DNA of 64,000 bases from Prochilodus magdalenae (taxonomy: Eukaryota > Chordata > Actinopteri > Characiformes > Prochilodontidae), in NCBI GenBank assembly GCA_024036415.1, contig JAMWET010003610.1, forward strand, positions 349,001 to 413,000, given 5' to 3'. Each line of letters starts with the position of its first letter. Position 1 is the first letter of the stretch. Under the pieces are notes generated by a model. It was not told where the DNA came from and ran no database searches. It saw only the letters and a list, made by a program, of their open reading frames with translations. This document shows, piece by piece, positions 1-12,094 of the stretch. The position numbers and the translations under genes are program-made.

Positions 1-1270
1 ACTGGGACTCATGAATGAAATGACTGTGATTTTTTGTAATATGCCATTAAAATATAATGGAAATGCTTAAAATCTATACACTCAAAACCTTGGTCACTTC
101 TCAGGGTAAGAAGAGACATGCATGAAACGATGCAGCCATCATGCATAATGGCCACTGTATAAGCCTTCACTGTTATGTACAAGCTGCTGTTAGGATGTGG
201 GGTTGCCTCAGTTGGTCAGGTTGAGGCTCAGCAACATTGTGTGGCAATTAAATCAAGTCAGTTGACTGATATACTGGGCTCATACTGTTAAAAAGTGGGT
301 CAGGAAGCAGGAGGCGTCCTCACCATAACCCCACTTAGAATCTTCGGGATGTTCTGGAGAATACTTTATTGAGTGGTTTAACTTTCCCTGTGCTCAGTAC
401 AAGATCTTGCCCCAAAATGAATGAAGCTCCCGAAGGAAATAAACACTGTGACATTCGATTAGGTCACTGAATCAAAGCTAAAACTGGTCCAACTATATGT
501 TAGAGTGTACATTTTTTACATTTTATTTATCAGTCAAATATTCATTCTGTTTTTTACTTAGCAATTGGAAAATCTATTAATTTCAGTGATTATCTTGATT
601 AAAAAATAAAAAAGACAGAATGATGAGAACATATTTTGAATAATTTAAAAAAGAATGAAAGAGACACTGCATATGAGGAAAGATTTAATTTGCAGCCTAA
701 TTTAATTAACATACAACATACAAACTAACATACATATATAATGTTGGATAATGTCAGGATACCATATGGGTTTGTGGAATAATGAGATGGGTAACACACA
801 TGTTCTTCTGTTTAAAATAAGCTCTTATAGCCTTTTTGTTATTTTTCTTTAAACATTAAAAATAATGTATAAATGTTGAATAAACAAATGAAAAAAACTC
901 CATTCTTATATGGCATGGATAAAATAACTCTTTATAAATTGCCCTTTATTTGTCTTCAAACATAAAAATAAAGCTAAATAAATAAAGCTAAATGAAGGAA
1001 TACAATGATTGAAGATTTAAATATTTTAGATGAAATTAAAAAACAGGTTGTCTGAAAATTAGGCATTGTCTGCTTCTTGTTGTCAGCTTATTAGGCTACC
1101 ATATTTCTCTTTGAACATAACAAATAAATCTTAATACATTAATAAATAAACCAAAGAAACATTTTGATTTCATCTCTTTCAGTGGATAGCCCTAGTAATT
1201 ACATTAACTCAGTTAGATGTACTTAAGTAACTTTTTATGGATTTGTACTTTTCACATCATGATACTTCTA
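1..1270. other. AT-rich stretch, nothing recognised
   Basis: This stretch is strongly AT-rich with short runs of AAATA-type repeats around 850-1000. I see no gene-like open frame, RNA gene or familiar repeat in it. Confidence 0.5.
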
Positions 1271-1274
1271 CACA

Positions 1275-1715
1275 TGTATGTCTGTCTGTGGGGTAAGAAA
1301 CCACCCTGGCAGCAAGAGGATAGCGGACCACTGTTGGCCCTCTAAAGTCAAAGTTGTCCGTCCAGTGGTGTTTAGCTCAGTGTTTTTTGGGTGGCCTGTT
1401 GGTAGTTAATGAGAGTATTAGACAAAATGCCACTTTTCATTGCACATTTCCACTCACACTCCAATATACTTATTTTGCTATCCCTTATCAATTGTAAATT
1501 TTAAGACTGTTAGCAAAATTATTTTCAGCTAAATCATTTCATATCAGCCCTAGTCCTTCATTTTTCTCTCTCAGTTGTTTGTAATATTTGTGTTAGATTA
1601 TTCTCTAAAAGTAAAGGCTGTACTTATTATTTAAAATCTGAATGTTGAGATTTAAAAGTAGTTAGATCTTCTACACAGGAGAATAATCAGGGTGGTCCGA
1701 AGGTGGACCAGCAGT
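1275..1715. repeat. possible MITE-like repeat with inverted ends
   Basis: The left part (about 1297-1340) carries ACCACCCTGG and GGACCACTG. The right part (about 1690-1716) carries CAGGGTGGTCC and GGACCAGCAGTGG in inverse orientation. This resembles imperfect terminal inverted repeats of a short non-autonomous DNA element. The match is weak and no target duplication was identified. Confidence 0.28.
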
Positions 1716-1722
1716 GGCAAAC

Positions 1723-2953
1723 AGTCAGTCACTGTCCAAAGAAAAAATATGTCCACGATTGCAGGTTTAGAGGAGAGGGCAAAACCCAAACTTAATTCTT
1801 ATGTAAGTCTATAGAACCAGACTTTATTCAAAGCAGTTTTTGGGCCATTCCAGAGGTGGGAGCAAGTCACACCTGTACAAGTCTCAAGCAAGTCCCAAGT
1901 TAATATGGGAAAATTCAAGCAAGTCAAGTTCTTCTCAAAGTCAAGCAAGTCTATATACATCATTTATATACTATTAATACTGTTCTTGGTCTTTTAGCTC
2001 ATCTGTTCAAGGTGTTTCCCATATGACACTGCTTTATTGTTTTCCTGGTACAGTGCACAAAAAGCAAGAACCAAGTAGTCATGTAAAAAAATTACATATA
2101 CCAAATACACATACAGGTAGCTCTTGCCATGTTGATGTCAAAGGTCATGCATCTGCCATCAGAAAAAGCCTGGACAGGTCCACCGTGATTAGTGTTACTA
2201 CTAAACTACTAATTTCAGTGCATTTCATGTCTTTATAAATAACATCAATCAGCTCCTCGTCTCTCTGAATCTGTGTGTTTTAAACAAAACCTGCCCTTTA
2301 GAGAACTACATACCCTCGCTGTATTCAGCACCTGCTGGAGCGATTCTGCCTACTGTAATCAAACGCAAAGGAAGGAAAGATCGGGAACTGCGAAGAAATG
2401 TTACTGTAGACTGTTCCGTGATTTACCACTGAAAGTTTCAGGGATTGTAGAAGTGAGCAGTAGGATGTGCAAAACACCAATATCCGCTATATGAGCAAAA
2501 TCCACCAATGTTCTCTCTACTAATTTCATCCACAACATAATCCTCTAATCCAAACATAACTATTTCTGGCATAGAGGCCTTCAAGATACGAGCCACTTTG
2601 TACGTTTATCTCTGCTGGTCTCCCGTGTTCTGATAGGTTGCCAGATTTGTGTGCATTGCAACAAACGTCATTAAATGTTTTAAACAACAAATGCACATAT
2701 TTAATAACGAATCCAGTCATTTCGATAAGTCAAATCTCAAGTCATGAATACCATGTTAAAGTCGAGTCTTATTAGTGTTCAAGCAAGTCTCAAGTCCTTA
2801 AAGTTGCAACTCGAGTCTGACTCAAGTCCCCCAACTCTGAGCCATTCCTGTAGGTCTATTTATCAGGTCATTTTTAGGTAGTGTAAACAGCAGCTACTGT
2901 TCAAACAGTGCATAAAAATAAACAACTGGAGACACACTGGACATTGACAATAT
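1723..2953. mobile_element. MITE copy 1, split by a hAT-like insertion
   Basis: Left arm 1723-1850 and right arm 2848-2953 together make about 234 bp and align with the uninterrupted 253-bp copy at 17670-17922. Shared landmarks are ACTGTCCAAAGAAAAA at the left end, the central GGGCCATTCCTGTAGGTC region, AGTGTAAACAGCAGCT, and TGGACATTGACAATAT at the right end, which is the inverse of the left end. The arms are interrupted by the element at 1851-2839. It codes for nothing and was presumably moved in trans by a DNA transposase. The ends are more decayed than in copy 2. Confidence 0.65.
1851..2839. mobile_element. hAT-like non-autonomous DNA transposon
   Basis: The element begins CAGAGGTGGG and ends CCCCCAACTCTG, an imperfect inverted pair typical of hAT ends. 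Both subterminal regions are full of CAAGTC/AAGTCTC motifs (1861-1955 and 2765-2830), the usual transposase-binding style of this fish group. It is flanked by GGCCATTC (1843-1850) and AGCCATTC (2840-2847), an 8-bp target duplication with one mismatch, which is the hAT size. Open frames of about 70 codons inside show no transposase motif, so it is non-autonomous. Confidence 0.7.
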
Positions 2954-3230
2954 GCTTGCTATTTGGGCTACCTGCTTATTAATTCATTTTGATTAGCTGG
3001 TCCAGCTGCTAGTCTGCTTATTTAAAGCTGCTCACATGTTTAAATTTATTTCAGACCAAAATTATCCCAAATGAGCTACTATAATAAAGGATGGACCTAT
3101 GAGAAGTTCTGCAGTAGTTTCAGAAAGACTGGTACAGTTTTACCTGCACTGGAGTTTTAGGAAGATACTTTTACCTGATACATTATTCCACTACAGAAAA
3201 AGTGAAAAGTGTTCTTGATGCTGAGAAGGT
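2954..3230. other. nothing recognised
   Basis: Ordinary AT-rich sequence between the split MITE and the CpG-rich block. No feature seen. Confidence 0.4.
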
Positions 3231-3389
3231 GAGGAGGAACACTCCCGCTGAAACATCAGTCAGAAAATCGATGACAGCCCACAGGGGTCACGACCCAAAC
3301 TCTGCCTAGACCACAGTTGGTGAGGAGAGCGTTTCTTACACCTTACTACCGCTGGGAGAAATTCAGGAGTGAAAGCTCTTTATAACTTA

Positions 3390-3815
3390 CCTTAAAGTAG
3401 CCTGCAACTCCCGCACAGCGTTTCAGAAACAGCCCAGTGACTTTAAGACTCACTCTGCCAGTTAAATCTCCTCCATCGCGGCGGCGTCTGTCAGAATCTC
3501 CAGCTTTCTTCTCTCGGCTGGAGCTGACAGATGGTACACAGTTATGGAGACGAACTCAGTCAGTTAGCCTGCACTCGCATTCACTTCCTCTAACTCCGCC
3601 TCTGCCATATTCTCCTAAACAAACCAGCAGGAAGGGGGGAAGAGAGTTCCGGCCTGCTGTTGTCTTTCTGTACCAGCGTTTATTGAACTACTGCTTCGTT
3701 TACTCGCTCGTTAGTTCGTTCCTTCGTTCAAACATCCGTTGTTTCATTTTTGAGGGTGTTGTTTTCTCAGAACCCAGCTGTCATGTCTATTCTGGCCGGT
3801 AGGGGGAGCTGTGAC
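3390..3815 (-). promoter_or_regulatory. candidate CpG-rich promoter and non-coding first exon
   Basis: About 20 CpGs fall within roughly 420 bases, while the flanks have almost none. On the minus strand the block reads through a GC-box-like GGCGGAG, ETS-like cores (GAGGAAGTG, CCGGAA) and a purine-rich region, and ends at a good donor: exon ending CTTTAAG at 3391, then GTAAGT. Minus-strand ATGs open only very short frames, so the exon would be 5' UTR. The gene would continue leftward out of the window. A 121-codon plus-strand frame overlaps, but its product is low-complexity and unrecognised. No transcript evidence is available, so this is inference. Confidence 0.35.
3794..3811 (+). promoter_or_regulatory. 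CTCF-like motif
   Basis: GGCCGGTAGGGGGAGCTG keeps the AGGGGG(C/A)GCTG core of the vertebrate CTCF consensus with a few mismatches on the 5' side. It sits at the upstream edge of the CpG-rich block, a common position for such sites. It could also be a chance match. Confidence 0.3.
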
Positions 3816-3849
3816 GGTTGTTATTCCAGGAACATAGAATTACAGCAGC

Positions 3850-4018
3850 TCTGAATGAATAAATGAATGAATGAACGACCGAACGAATGAATGAAAACAG
3901 GAAATAAAAAAGTAAACGTAAACCCTATTTTAGTAAAAGTACTGGTTCTTCAGCAACAAAGACCCAAGTAGAAGTAAAAGTATATAAATAAATAAATTAA
4001 TGAATAAATAAATAAATA
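3850..4018. repeat. degenerate AATG and AAAT tetranucleotide tracts
   Basis: Two short tracts: imperfect AATG units at about 3853-3896 and AAAT/AATA units at about 3984-4018. Confidence 0.7.
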
Positions 4019-4020
4019 TT

Positions 4021-5130
4021 TAGTTCATGAAGCATTTTTCAGCATATTAATTTAAGTTTGTTAGCAGAGGTGAGTTTGCTGATTTGGGGCTTTAAGCAAA
4101 CCTGGGATGTAAGAAAATCTCGATACACTTGAGGGTCACAGTGTTATAGTTTTGTGATGCTGTATTGATTCTCAGAAACACAGTATTGATTATTAACTAA
4201 CAGTTTACGTAAAGATTGGTGGCAAGCAGTGGATCATTCCGTACTGTATTTAAACCTCCGACCACCGGATAGCTATGTTGTAATCTATCTTCTGCTATTA
4301 GACGCCTACAGCAGGGAGTAATGAGTAACAAGATTCCTTTTTACAGGAAGTAATATGTAATGTAATCATCAAGTAATGCAGTAATCAATGGATTTTTTTT
4401 TTTTTTTTATAGCTACACCAGCACACTGGCGCTATCTGTACTATCATTAGCTTTGAGTGTAATGACAAACTTTTTGCTTTCCTCACTCCTTTGGTGTTTC
4501 TCTGCTGTACCACAATGAAGAGCTTCCTTTCCATAATGTGGATTATGGGATTAATAATTCCCCTAAAAGGACACTTGATTCCCTTGTTCATAGTAGTCAA
4601 CCTTTACACAAATGTGTCATCTCATAACAACTTATAATTGTCCAACATATCCCTCAGTTGAGACTGAGACTGCACTGAATTGACGGGCATTAAAGGGGTC
4701 CAAAAGATTAATTAGGGGGTCCAACATCTCAAACGCTAAATCATGCGTTTCAGAGCAGGACATGAAATTGAGCTATGCACATGGGCCTCCATGATTGATT
4801 TTGAGACTTTGACTTACGTTTAAGCAGAGAGACTGTTTACTGAGTTGCAGATGGCCCCACATAGTGTTCACATGCACTTGGAATCAGAAAGTTGTAAAAA
4901 TGTGATTCTTAAAGGTTATTAAATTTCCAACTGGTAAAATGAACTGCTTAGACATAACCCTTTCTTTACTACCTATACTGAAGTTTGAACAGCAAGAGAT
5001 GCACAGGAATTTGCAGAGTTAAGATGACTAATGCTTCACTGTCTATACAGTAACCTTGTACATACAGAAATAAAGAACCTGCAAAATGGGTCAAAGGTCA
5101 ATTCAACATTGCATATCTATTCTAATTTCT
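4021..5130. other. unrecognised stretch with a poly(T) run
   Basis: Apart from a run of about 17 T at 4390-4407, which may be the tail of an old minus-strand retrocopy, I see no gene or familiar repeat here. Confidence 0.4.
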
Positions 5131-5560
5131 TTCTAAGCTGTGTTGAGTAGCTGAGTGGCTTAAATCATGGAATCCATTATTAATAGAAGGGAAGAGCGGC
5201 GGCTAAACAGCTCTCCATCTTGCAGGTTCCGCAGGTGCTGGTGGTCAAGGTTGTTATTTAGGATTTTCAGTGCAGTCCTCTCTCTCCGCAAGCCTTTCTA
5301 AATGCACCGTCACAGCTGAGATAGCAAAGTAAATATTCATGGGAGAAAGGAAAAAAACAAGCAGCTGTTGATGGAAATGCAGTCTGTGATTTTCATTTCC
5401 ATGGCCTCACTATCATATGTCGCCACCGCGAAGAGCGGAGAAATGGATTACAAAGGAAAAAAACCTGGCAACTCCTCCATAATGACAGTAGTGTATTTCG
5501 GTAATGGAGTATCCGTGGCTACTAAGTGGTACATCAACGGCCACTCAGGCTGCTTCTAGC
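5130..5560. promoter_or_regulatory. candidate conserved non-coding block
   Basis: Repeat-free, compositionally balanced sequence with TCCATTATTAATAG near 5172, AAATATTCATGG near 5332 and a CAGCTG E-box near 5363. A 63-codon plus-strand frame ends at 5559 but shows no domain. The look is that of an enhancer-type element; conservation was not tested. Confidence 0.25.
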
Positions 5561-5929
5561 CATAACCTTAACTGTTCATTTTGTTCATATGAGGGCTTAT
5601 TTATGCAAATGCCTACATATTGCCTGTGAAGTGCTCCTAAATTGTAATATCATATTTAGGCCTATTTATACAGTACTGAGCAGCTATGCATAACCTGCAG
5701 TAATGCATAAACTTTAACTGAAACTCCAACCCACATTAGCATGCAGCTGGTGAACTTGCCCCAGGACCAAACATCTAACCACCCTTTTTACAGATGGCAC
5801 GTTCTAAGGCCAGTTTCAAACCTGTAGCCTAGATTTGAACAGTACTGTGAAACAGTCTGTACATTTTTAGTCAAGTAACTATATATATTGTCCGATCTAT
5901 AACAAACATGTTAGTGAATCCATGATGTG

Positions 5930-6260
5930 CCATGGTGAAAGTTTATTGTTGGGGGTCCTTTAGAGCCAATGCAACTAGCAGGGAACATTCCCAGAACGTT
6001 GGCATTACCTACAAGCTAAAAATGATTGTCTAATATTTTAAAGATCTTTAAAAGACATAATGTTTCAACTGCAACTTTCATAGGATGCTTTGAGGATGTT
6101 CTCAGGACCACAGATTATGTTACATGATAACTAAAGAAGAACATTCCCAGCTCAACATTCAGAAAATGTTTTTTGGATGTCACTGAGACCTGAGATGGTA
6201 GAATGCTTTTAGAGAACGTTCTCCTACCTTTAGAAAGACCATTTTGGGAACCAAAAGAAC
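5930..6260. repeat. degenerate AACGTTCT-type fish repeat
   Basis: Variants of GGGAACATTCCCAGAACGTT recur at about 5975-6000, 6135-6150 and 6215-6260. Degenerate repeats with the GGGAAC/AACGTTCT theme are widespread in fish genomes. Unit boundaries are too decayed to define. Confidence 0.35.
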
Positions 6261-7330
6261 ACACCCCACTGAAAACATTTATGGAACAGTACATTGCACA
6301 TTTTTAGACATTTCTAGCTGGGAGGAGCTATTTTAAAAGATCAAAAACATACTTAACATTGTTTTATCAATCAGACAGAATAGTTTTTGCAGTTATCCTG
6401 TAAGCCCTACCTAAGTGTACTCTAACCTATGCCTAGACCAGCCCCAAGACTTATTACCTAAGTTCTAACACCAGTCTGTAAGTCTGTAACTGATACTGTG
6501 GGAAGTCACATTATAATATGTTATGTTTTATGGTAAAAACTGATATTTTTGTACACCAGCTGGACATTACACATTACACTTTTCCATACTCGTATGACTG
6601 TGCACTGTCACTTCACAAGTCTATACCTATAAGATTGCACGTTTATTTATAATACGTTATCTGTACTGTTTTTTACAGTGTATGGCTACCCGTTACTGTC
6701 ATCTGGCTTTCTGATTGGATGGTTTTAGATAACTTGTGAATGTGGAAAAACACAGCTGCACTGTTCTCTTGCATAATATTTATGCTCTATGCTTTTATTA
6801 TTGTACATACACTCTCCATGCTAATGATACTATCTATCTATCTGACAAAACAATACAGAGTTAAACTACCCACAAAATGAGCTATTTTTTTAGCAATGAA
6901 ACAGATTCTGTTAGATGCGAAATTAAGGGAGTAGTTTAATGTTCTTGATATAGCTGCATGATATGGACCATTGTTATACTTTGCAGTTGTGATATGCCTG
7001 CTAATATATAAACATTTTGCATAGCCTTTAATTTGAAGACTACCTACCTAGGGACTTAATACAGTACATGCATAACTTGTTTAGATAGCAATGAATTAAC
7101 ATTTGGAACAGCTTATGCCATAAATGATTAAATGATGTTATATAACAATAAAGACTTCAAGCTATGAAATGTACTTGTGTCAAAGGTAAAAAGAAATTTT
7201 TGTTAGTTTTGGTGCATTCATTATATGCTAACTCACTACTAACATTTTTGGTATTTACCAGTTATCAGCTTCACTATGGGTGCACGTCCTCAATTATCAG
7301 TTCCCCCACAGAGCATGTACTATATCAGTG
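6261..7330. other. nothing recognised
   Basis: AT-rich sequence without a convincing open frame, RNA gene or repeat. Confidence 0.4.
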
Positions 7331-7334
7331 GCGG

Positions 7335-7645
7335 TACTACATAGTTTTTAAACACTGTGTTCACTCACTGTCCACTCTACTAGACCCCTAACTTAGTTAG
7401 TTATTCCACATTGTAGTCAGAAGTATAGTTCCTCTGTTGCTGCACAGTTCATCAGGGGTCGCAAGATGCTGCTCATCTATAGCAGCACTGCTATGTCTGT
7501 ATCCACTCACACCAGCACACCACATACTAACATACCACCCCTGTAAAGGTGGAATAATCTAGTAAAACAGATTGTAATTGTAGAGCTACAAAGTACACCT
7601 ATCTGGTAAGTGAGCTGATACAATGGGGAGTGTAGATTCAAGGTA
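7335..7645. repeat. interspersed repeat family R1, copy A
   Basis: Contains TTTTTAAACACTGTGTTC, TCACTCACTGTCCACTCTA, ACTCACACCAGCACACCAC and GTAGAGCTACAAAGTACACC in an order I recognise from a very abundant, non-coding, palindromic-armed repeat of ostariophysan fish. The CACACCAGCAC and GTAGAACTACAAAGTGCACCTA parts recur in copy B at 50432. Ends are not sharp and no coding capacity is seen. Confidence 0.5.
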
Positions 7646-8840
7646 AAGGCTCATTTATGGTCAAAGTTAAATTCAGAGATGTACACAAACACAGCCCTCT
7701 GTCCTTCCCCTGGGTTCATTTCCTCCATATCTATGCACATTTTCTAAAAACGCACACATATAGACAATAAACAGACAAAAAGGAGCAGTATGATTGGAGA
7801 ACATGGTAGGGTACCCAACAGTTTATCAAAACACACTGTCAATTTCTCTCATTTGTAATATAGCTAAAAATAATTCTCTGTTTGCAAAGTATTTAATGGC
7901 CTCCCAGGCCACGTCCAACTGTCTCTTTCCTCTCATTCATAGTAGGTACATTAGGTAGTCATGTTTGTTGTTGTCAGCAACCTTTGACTCAAGAATATAT
8001 ATATATATATATATATATATAAACATCTATGCCAACATAGGACCTCAGATGGAAGGAACTACAAGAAAGGATATGGGTTATTTATGCAGTATATGGACAA
8101 TTTAATAAACATGTCATTTAACGCATGTGCATGTCTGTAGCCTGAGCCTTAGTGGTCTGGTTAAATATTGCTCTGTTTTTTATTAATTTATGTTGGATCA
8201 TGTGAATGCCTTTATTCCAGTATGTGCATTAAGTATCTATCACCTGTACAATCGATCCAGATTCCCATAAAGCACAATACAGCAAACAGTGATAGTTTAG
8301 AATTAAGCCTGCAATCTGCACGTTTATGCAAATGAATACTAGGAAGGCAGATAACATCATGATGATAAATGATTAAGATTATTAATGATTAATGTGCAGC
8401 CATTACTTCTTACAGTGCAGGCTATTTCCATGCCACTCACCACTGCAAAAAGTCTTTCTTAAACTGTGGCTATGGACAAACACAGCATGTTGTGTTTTGG
8501 TGTTACCCATTCTAATAGCGCTCTTTAATCTTTATTAGGCATCCTTGTCTCCCAGACCAGCATCGCTAGTGCTGAATCAATCTATGGCTTATTTATATCA
8601 TATTTTGGCTGCAGGAGAACCTCTGGTCTTCACTTCTTCCTCACGTCAGCCCCTGCCGTGCTTCTTTTCATTAGCACCTACTTTGATGGAGGCTTTGTTT
8701 ATTTCTTTCCATATTTCCAGCATGCTCGGGTCAGAGTGGTGCCTCTGCAAGCACAGCTGTTATCACACATCTTTTCTGCTGTGAACCATTAGCCAAACCA
8801 ACCAAAGTAAACAGAGCTAGGCTGCACGAGGAGAGAGATT
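7646..8840. other. unrecognised stretch with an (AT)n microsatellite
   Basis: A perfect AT dinucleotide tract lies at about 7994-8021. The rest shows no gene or familiar repeat. Confidence 0.5.
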
Positions 8841-9210
8841 TCTCCACCTCTAGATGTCACTGGTACATTTCATTGTTTGCTGTTTTCCTGTCTGCAAAGC
8901 TTTTATTGTAATTAGGCCTGGTGCGGCGCTTTGGGAGATGAAGACACTGGAAGTCATTTAGCTCCTCTGTTTGTGGTGGCTTTTTGTTGGGGGGTGAGGG
9001 GGGCGCTCTGCAGGGATGTGGCGGACTGAAAGGAAAGGATGGCTGTGTCGCTGAAGGCGCTGAAAGGATGAAATTACAGAGAGTGTGAGAGTCTCTAGTG
9101 TTAACTCTGTGGAGGAAATCATTCAAAATCCAATTATCAAGCATCCATACTGTTTCTCTTCAACCAGAGGGCTACTGCAGCCCACCGCCGCTAAAAAAAC
9201 ATAGCGTGTA
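8841..9210. promoter_or_regulatory. candidate conserved non-coding block
   Basis: Repeat-free block with TGTAATTAGG near 8907 (homeodomain core), AATCCAATTATCAAG near 9126 and locally raised CpG near 9000-9060. The composition is typical of developmental enhancers. A 95-codon minus-strand frame is proline-rich and unrecognised. Confidence 0.28.
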
Positions 9211-9984
9211 TATAACATAGTGTGTATGCAAGTTTGGAAACCCTCCCGTAAAGGTAATTCACTTCAAGACAAGTGAAAGCATTGTTGTTGATACATGTAA
9301 AATGGGCTGCAAAACAAGCTGCAAAAATACTCAGCTTTGAATTCACTGTTCACAAAACACATTTGCATAGATCTGCATATTCAACCTATGCAAGCTTGGC
9401 TCCATCCATTCACACTGAAGCTATAAGTAGTCATTTCACTCTCTTTAAGAGACTTTTTGTTGATACATATAGATTACCTTAGTGTGCTTTTAGTGGACTG
9501 CACAAAAATGAACAATGATGGTTTAATAAAATGCATTATGTTAAGTATGTTATGTGTTTTATCAGCCTGATACATTGTTACTTTCCTTCGTTTGTGTGAT
9601 GTAATGCTCCGAATGTGATCTATAGGCAATTATACATACCGTATTTTCTGTTTGGGCTCTCAGAGACCCCAGCTAGAAATAATGGCTATATGTAATGGGT
9701 TTTCATACATTCTTAAAAATGCTACCAAAGTGTGCTTGTCCTAAAAGAGGTTGGGAAAACACCATCTGTAACAGTTTGAAACCTTTATATATATATATAT
9801 TATGGCAAGGCTCTTGAGTAAAGGCCAACACTAGGTTCCTCCAAGACATGTAAAGCAAGCCACTGCATCTATTCAAACTAATAGTAAGTGTTTGGATACA
9901 TTTGGTGATTAACACTTGGGGATGAAAGCTATAATCCTTCACAATCTTTACCGCTTATACCGTCATATGCAAAAGTTTGGTATA
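9211..9984. other. nothing recognised
   Basis: Short AT run at about 9788-9800; otherwise no gene or familiar repeat seen. Confidence 0.4.
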
Positions 9985-10170
9985 GCGCTTGATATGGCAT
10001 AGCAAGTAACTCTATTAGTGCCCATGCAGCAGACTAGGGTTTAATTGCCTGCTTGGCCAAGGATGCCAATAAATAAGTCCTTTGGCAAGACTCCTAAGAT
10101 TGCATTTGTTTACGTCTGAAACATGATTGAACTATATGTCGCTCTGGATGGAAGTGTATAATGCAGAGCA
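9985..10170 (+). mobile_element. tRNA-derived SINE (plus)
   Basis: A pol III box A match TGGCATAGCAAG lies at 9995-10006 and a decayed box B GGTTTAATTGC at 10038-10048, spaced as in a tRNA gene. Downstream come CAATAAATAAGTCCTTTGGCAAGACTCC and GTCGCTCTGGAT, which match the body and tail of fish SINEs whose tails read TAAGTCGCTCTGGATAAGAG. The promoter is mutated and the copy is old. Confidence 0.6.
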
Positions 10171-11805
10171 TAAATCTTAATGTTTGAACACCCCGAGCAA
10201 ATCACATTTCTTGTTGATTTTCTAAGAGAAAAAAAGTGAAGGAAACACCGACTCGCCACTTGTTTGCATCTGTCCCCAGAGGAGTTTGAACGTCCATCAT
10301 TTGAAGGTCCCTTTTGGCAGCAGCAGAATCATTTGATCAGTTTCAGGTTACTTGGAATTAATCAAATCAACAGCTGAAATGAGTGGTTTGATGTGAAATG
10401 CTCTGTTCTAGACAAATTGCTCACTGTGGTTGTGAAGGGAAGGAGCCTGACATCTGGAAAGCTCTTCACTGAAAGATGAATAAAATGGTTATAAATACAC
10501 TATTTGCTGCTGAGACATTGTTTTATGATGGTTCTGAGATAAAGTTTTGGCGTAAAACTATTTTTTTAAATTCCATGCATTACAGAGGCACCTGCAGGGA
10601 AAAGGGAGTGGAATAAGGTGACAGAGGTCCCAGGGCATAGTTCCCTAGGAGATCATTTGAGAGATTATTACAGGAAAATGAAAACATTGGTACTCTAACA
10701 GCTCTCAGTTTGAAACAGCATGCCAAAGCAGTGCAGTTAAAAACTAAACTTACCTTGAAATCTATGTGTAACCATGCTAAAGTCAAAAGATCAGTTTGGT
10801 AGAAATCTTCTTTGGAGAGTCCTGATTATCAACAATTATAAATAGAGGCCATTCTAAAAATGTTTTAGTGACATTCATGCTCCTGAGACTTGTCAGTAAC
10901 GTATTGGCTTGTTAATGCCTAGAAGCTCACTTTAGATATAAATGGCGATGGGAATACCCCAAAATCATTCTTACAGTCAACAGGACTGAGTCCCAGAACT
11001 TCACATGCCTGGCCAAAGCCCCTATTTAGGGCAATGGCAGATACCAACAGAGCAAAGCAGTGAGTCCTGAGAAAGGAAAGTGGAGCTTGGCAGGGAGTAT
11101 AATCATTTTGGCTGGCCATAATACAGTGACAGCAAACATAGGTCTCTCCCCATTTGATTGGGTAGGGCTGTGATCAAGCTGTGTAGGCCTAGACTCATAC
11201 AGGCCCTTGTGGCTATACTGTGGCATTCAAGCATCAGCTTTAGGTTTAATACTGTAGAACCCCACTACTGGCACCTTCTGCCAAGTGAGGGATGGGTATG
11301 CAGAGTAGCCATGTGCACTGGCTCTTGGGAGGCTCTGTGCAGGAGTAGGGGAAGACCTTTTATTGAAAATGTATGCTATGTCAGGGAAGGTGGGCTGGTG
11401 CATGGGGGTGTGTTTTATGTCCTTCTGCATTACCCCCTGCCTGTTGGGGTGTTGGGTTAGTGCTAGGTGGTGTTTCTTCCCCGTTGCTGTGTGCAGTTAG
11501 AGAGTTTAAGCACTATGTTTCCCACATCTTATTCCACCCTCACACCATAGAACATAGCTGTTCTCCTAAAACATTATTATTAGTTATTTAGCTACAGTTA
11601 TTTAGCTACTTAGCATCGGGTTGGATGCTGAATTATGGAAAGCAACGATTGTTATCTGCTGTGTAAATCTAAAAACTATAACATAGCTTGAATTGAAAAT
11701 GAGTGCAGGTGGGCCTGCAGCAATGAGAGCAGGCATCATTTTGTTACTTTTCACCTTGGCGCAAATGTGTGTTTGAAGTAGTGCACCAGAGAGCAACCCC
11801 TATCA
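10171..11805. other. nothing recognised
   Basis: Several overlapping short open frames on both strands near 11.0-11.5 kb have no recognisable domain or coding signature. No repeat recognised. Confidence 0.4.
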
Positions 11806-11809
11806 GCAT

Positions 11810-12075
11810 GAGGAAAGGAAGGAGCCCCGAAGCTGCACTGGGCCTTGATGTGGGCTTGCTGAACACTATCAATAGCTCATTAAAACCACACACATTCGCA
11901 AGACCACCACTCCTCCACCCTTAATTGGTTTTTAAGGCCATGGGTTGCCAGAATCGTTGAAATATAGGTCATATGCACGGACCCCCTCTGTGTGCCTTTG
12001 GCGCCTGCTTTCTTCAAGTGATTAGAGGGGAAAGCTGGCCACAAGTTTGGTACGGGGTGTAAAATCTCACGACTG
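11810..12075. promoter_or_regulatory. candidate conserved non-coding block
   Basis: Repeat-free block with TCAATAGCTCATTAAAACC near 11868, CTTAATTGG near 11920 and TTCAAGTGATTA (NK2-type TCAAGTG) near 12013. It ends at a 15-A run (12080-12094). Enhancer-like in composition only. Confidence 0.28.
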
Positions 12076-12094
12076 GACCGAAAAAAAAAAAAAA

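Noticed and set aside
3437..3802. 121-codon plus-strand frame in the CpG-rich block
   Set aside because: Basic, Ser/Pro/Arg-rich translation typical of CpG-rich non-coding DNA; no domain and the better signal is a minus-strand splice donor.
4390..4407. Poly(T) run as the tail of a processed pseudogene
   Set aside because: No recognisable coding or repeat sequence follows on the minus strand.
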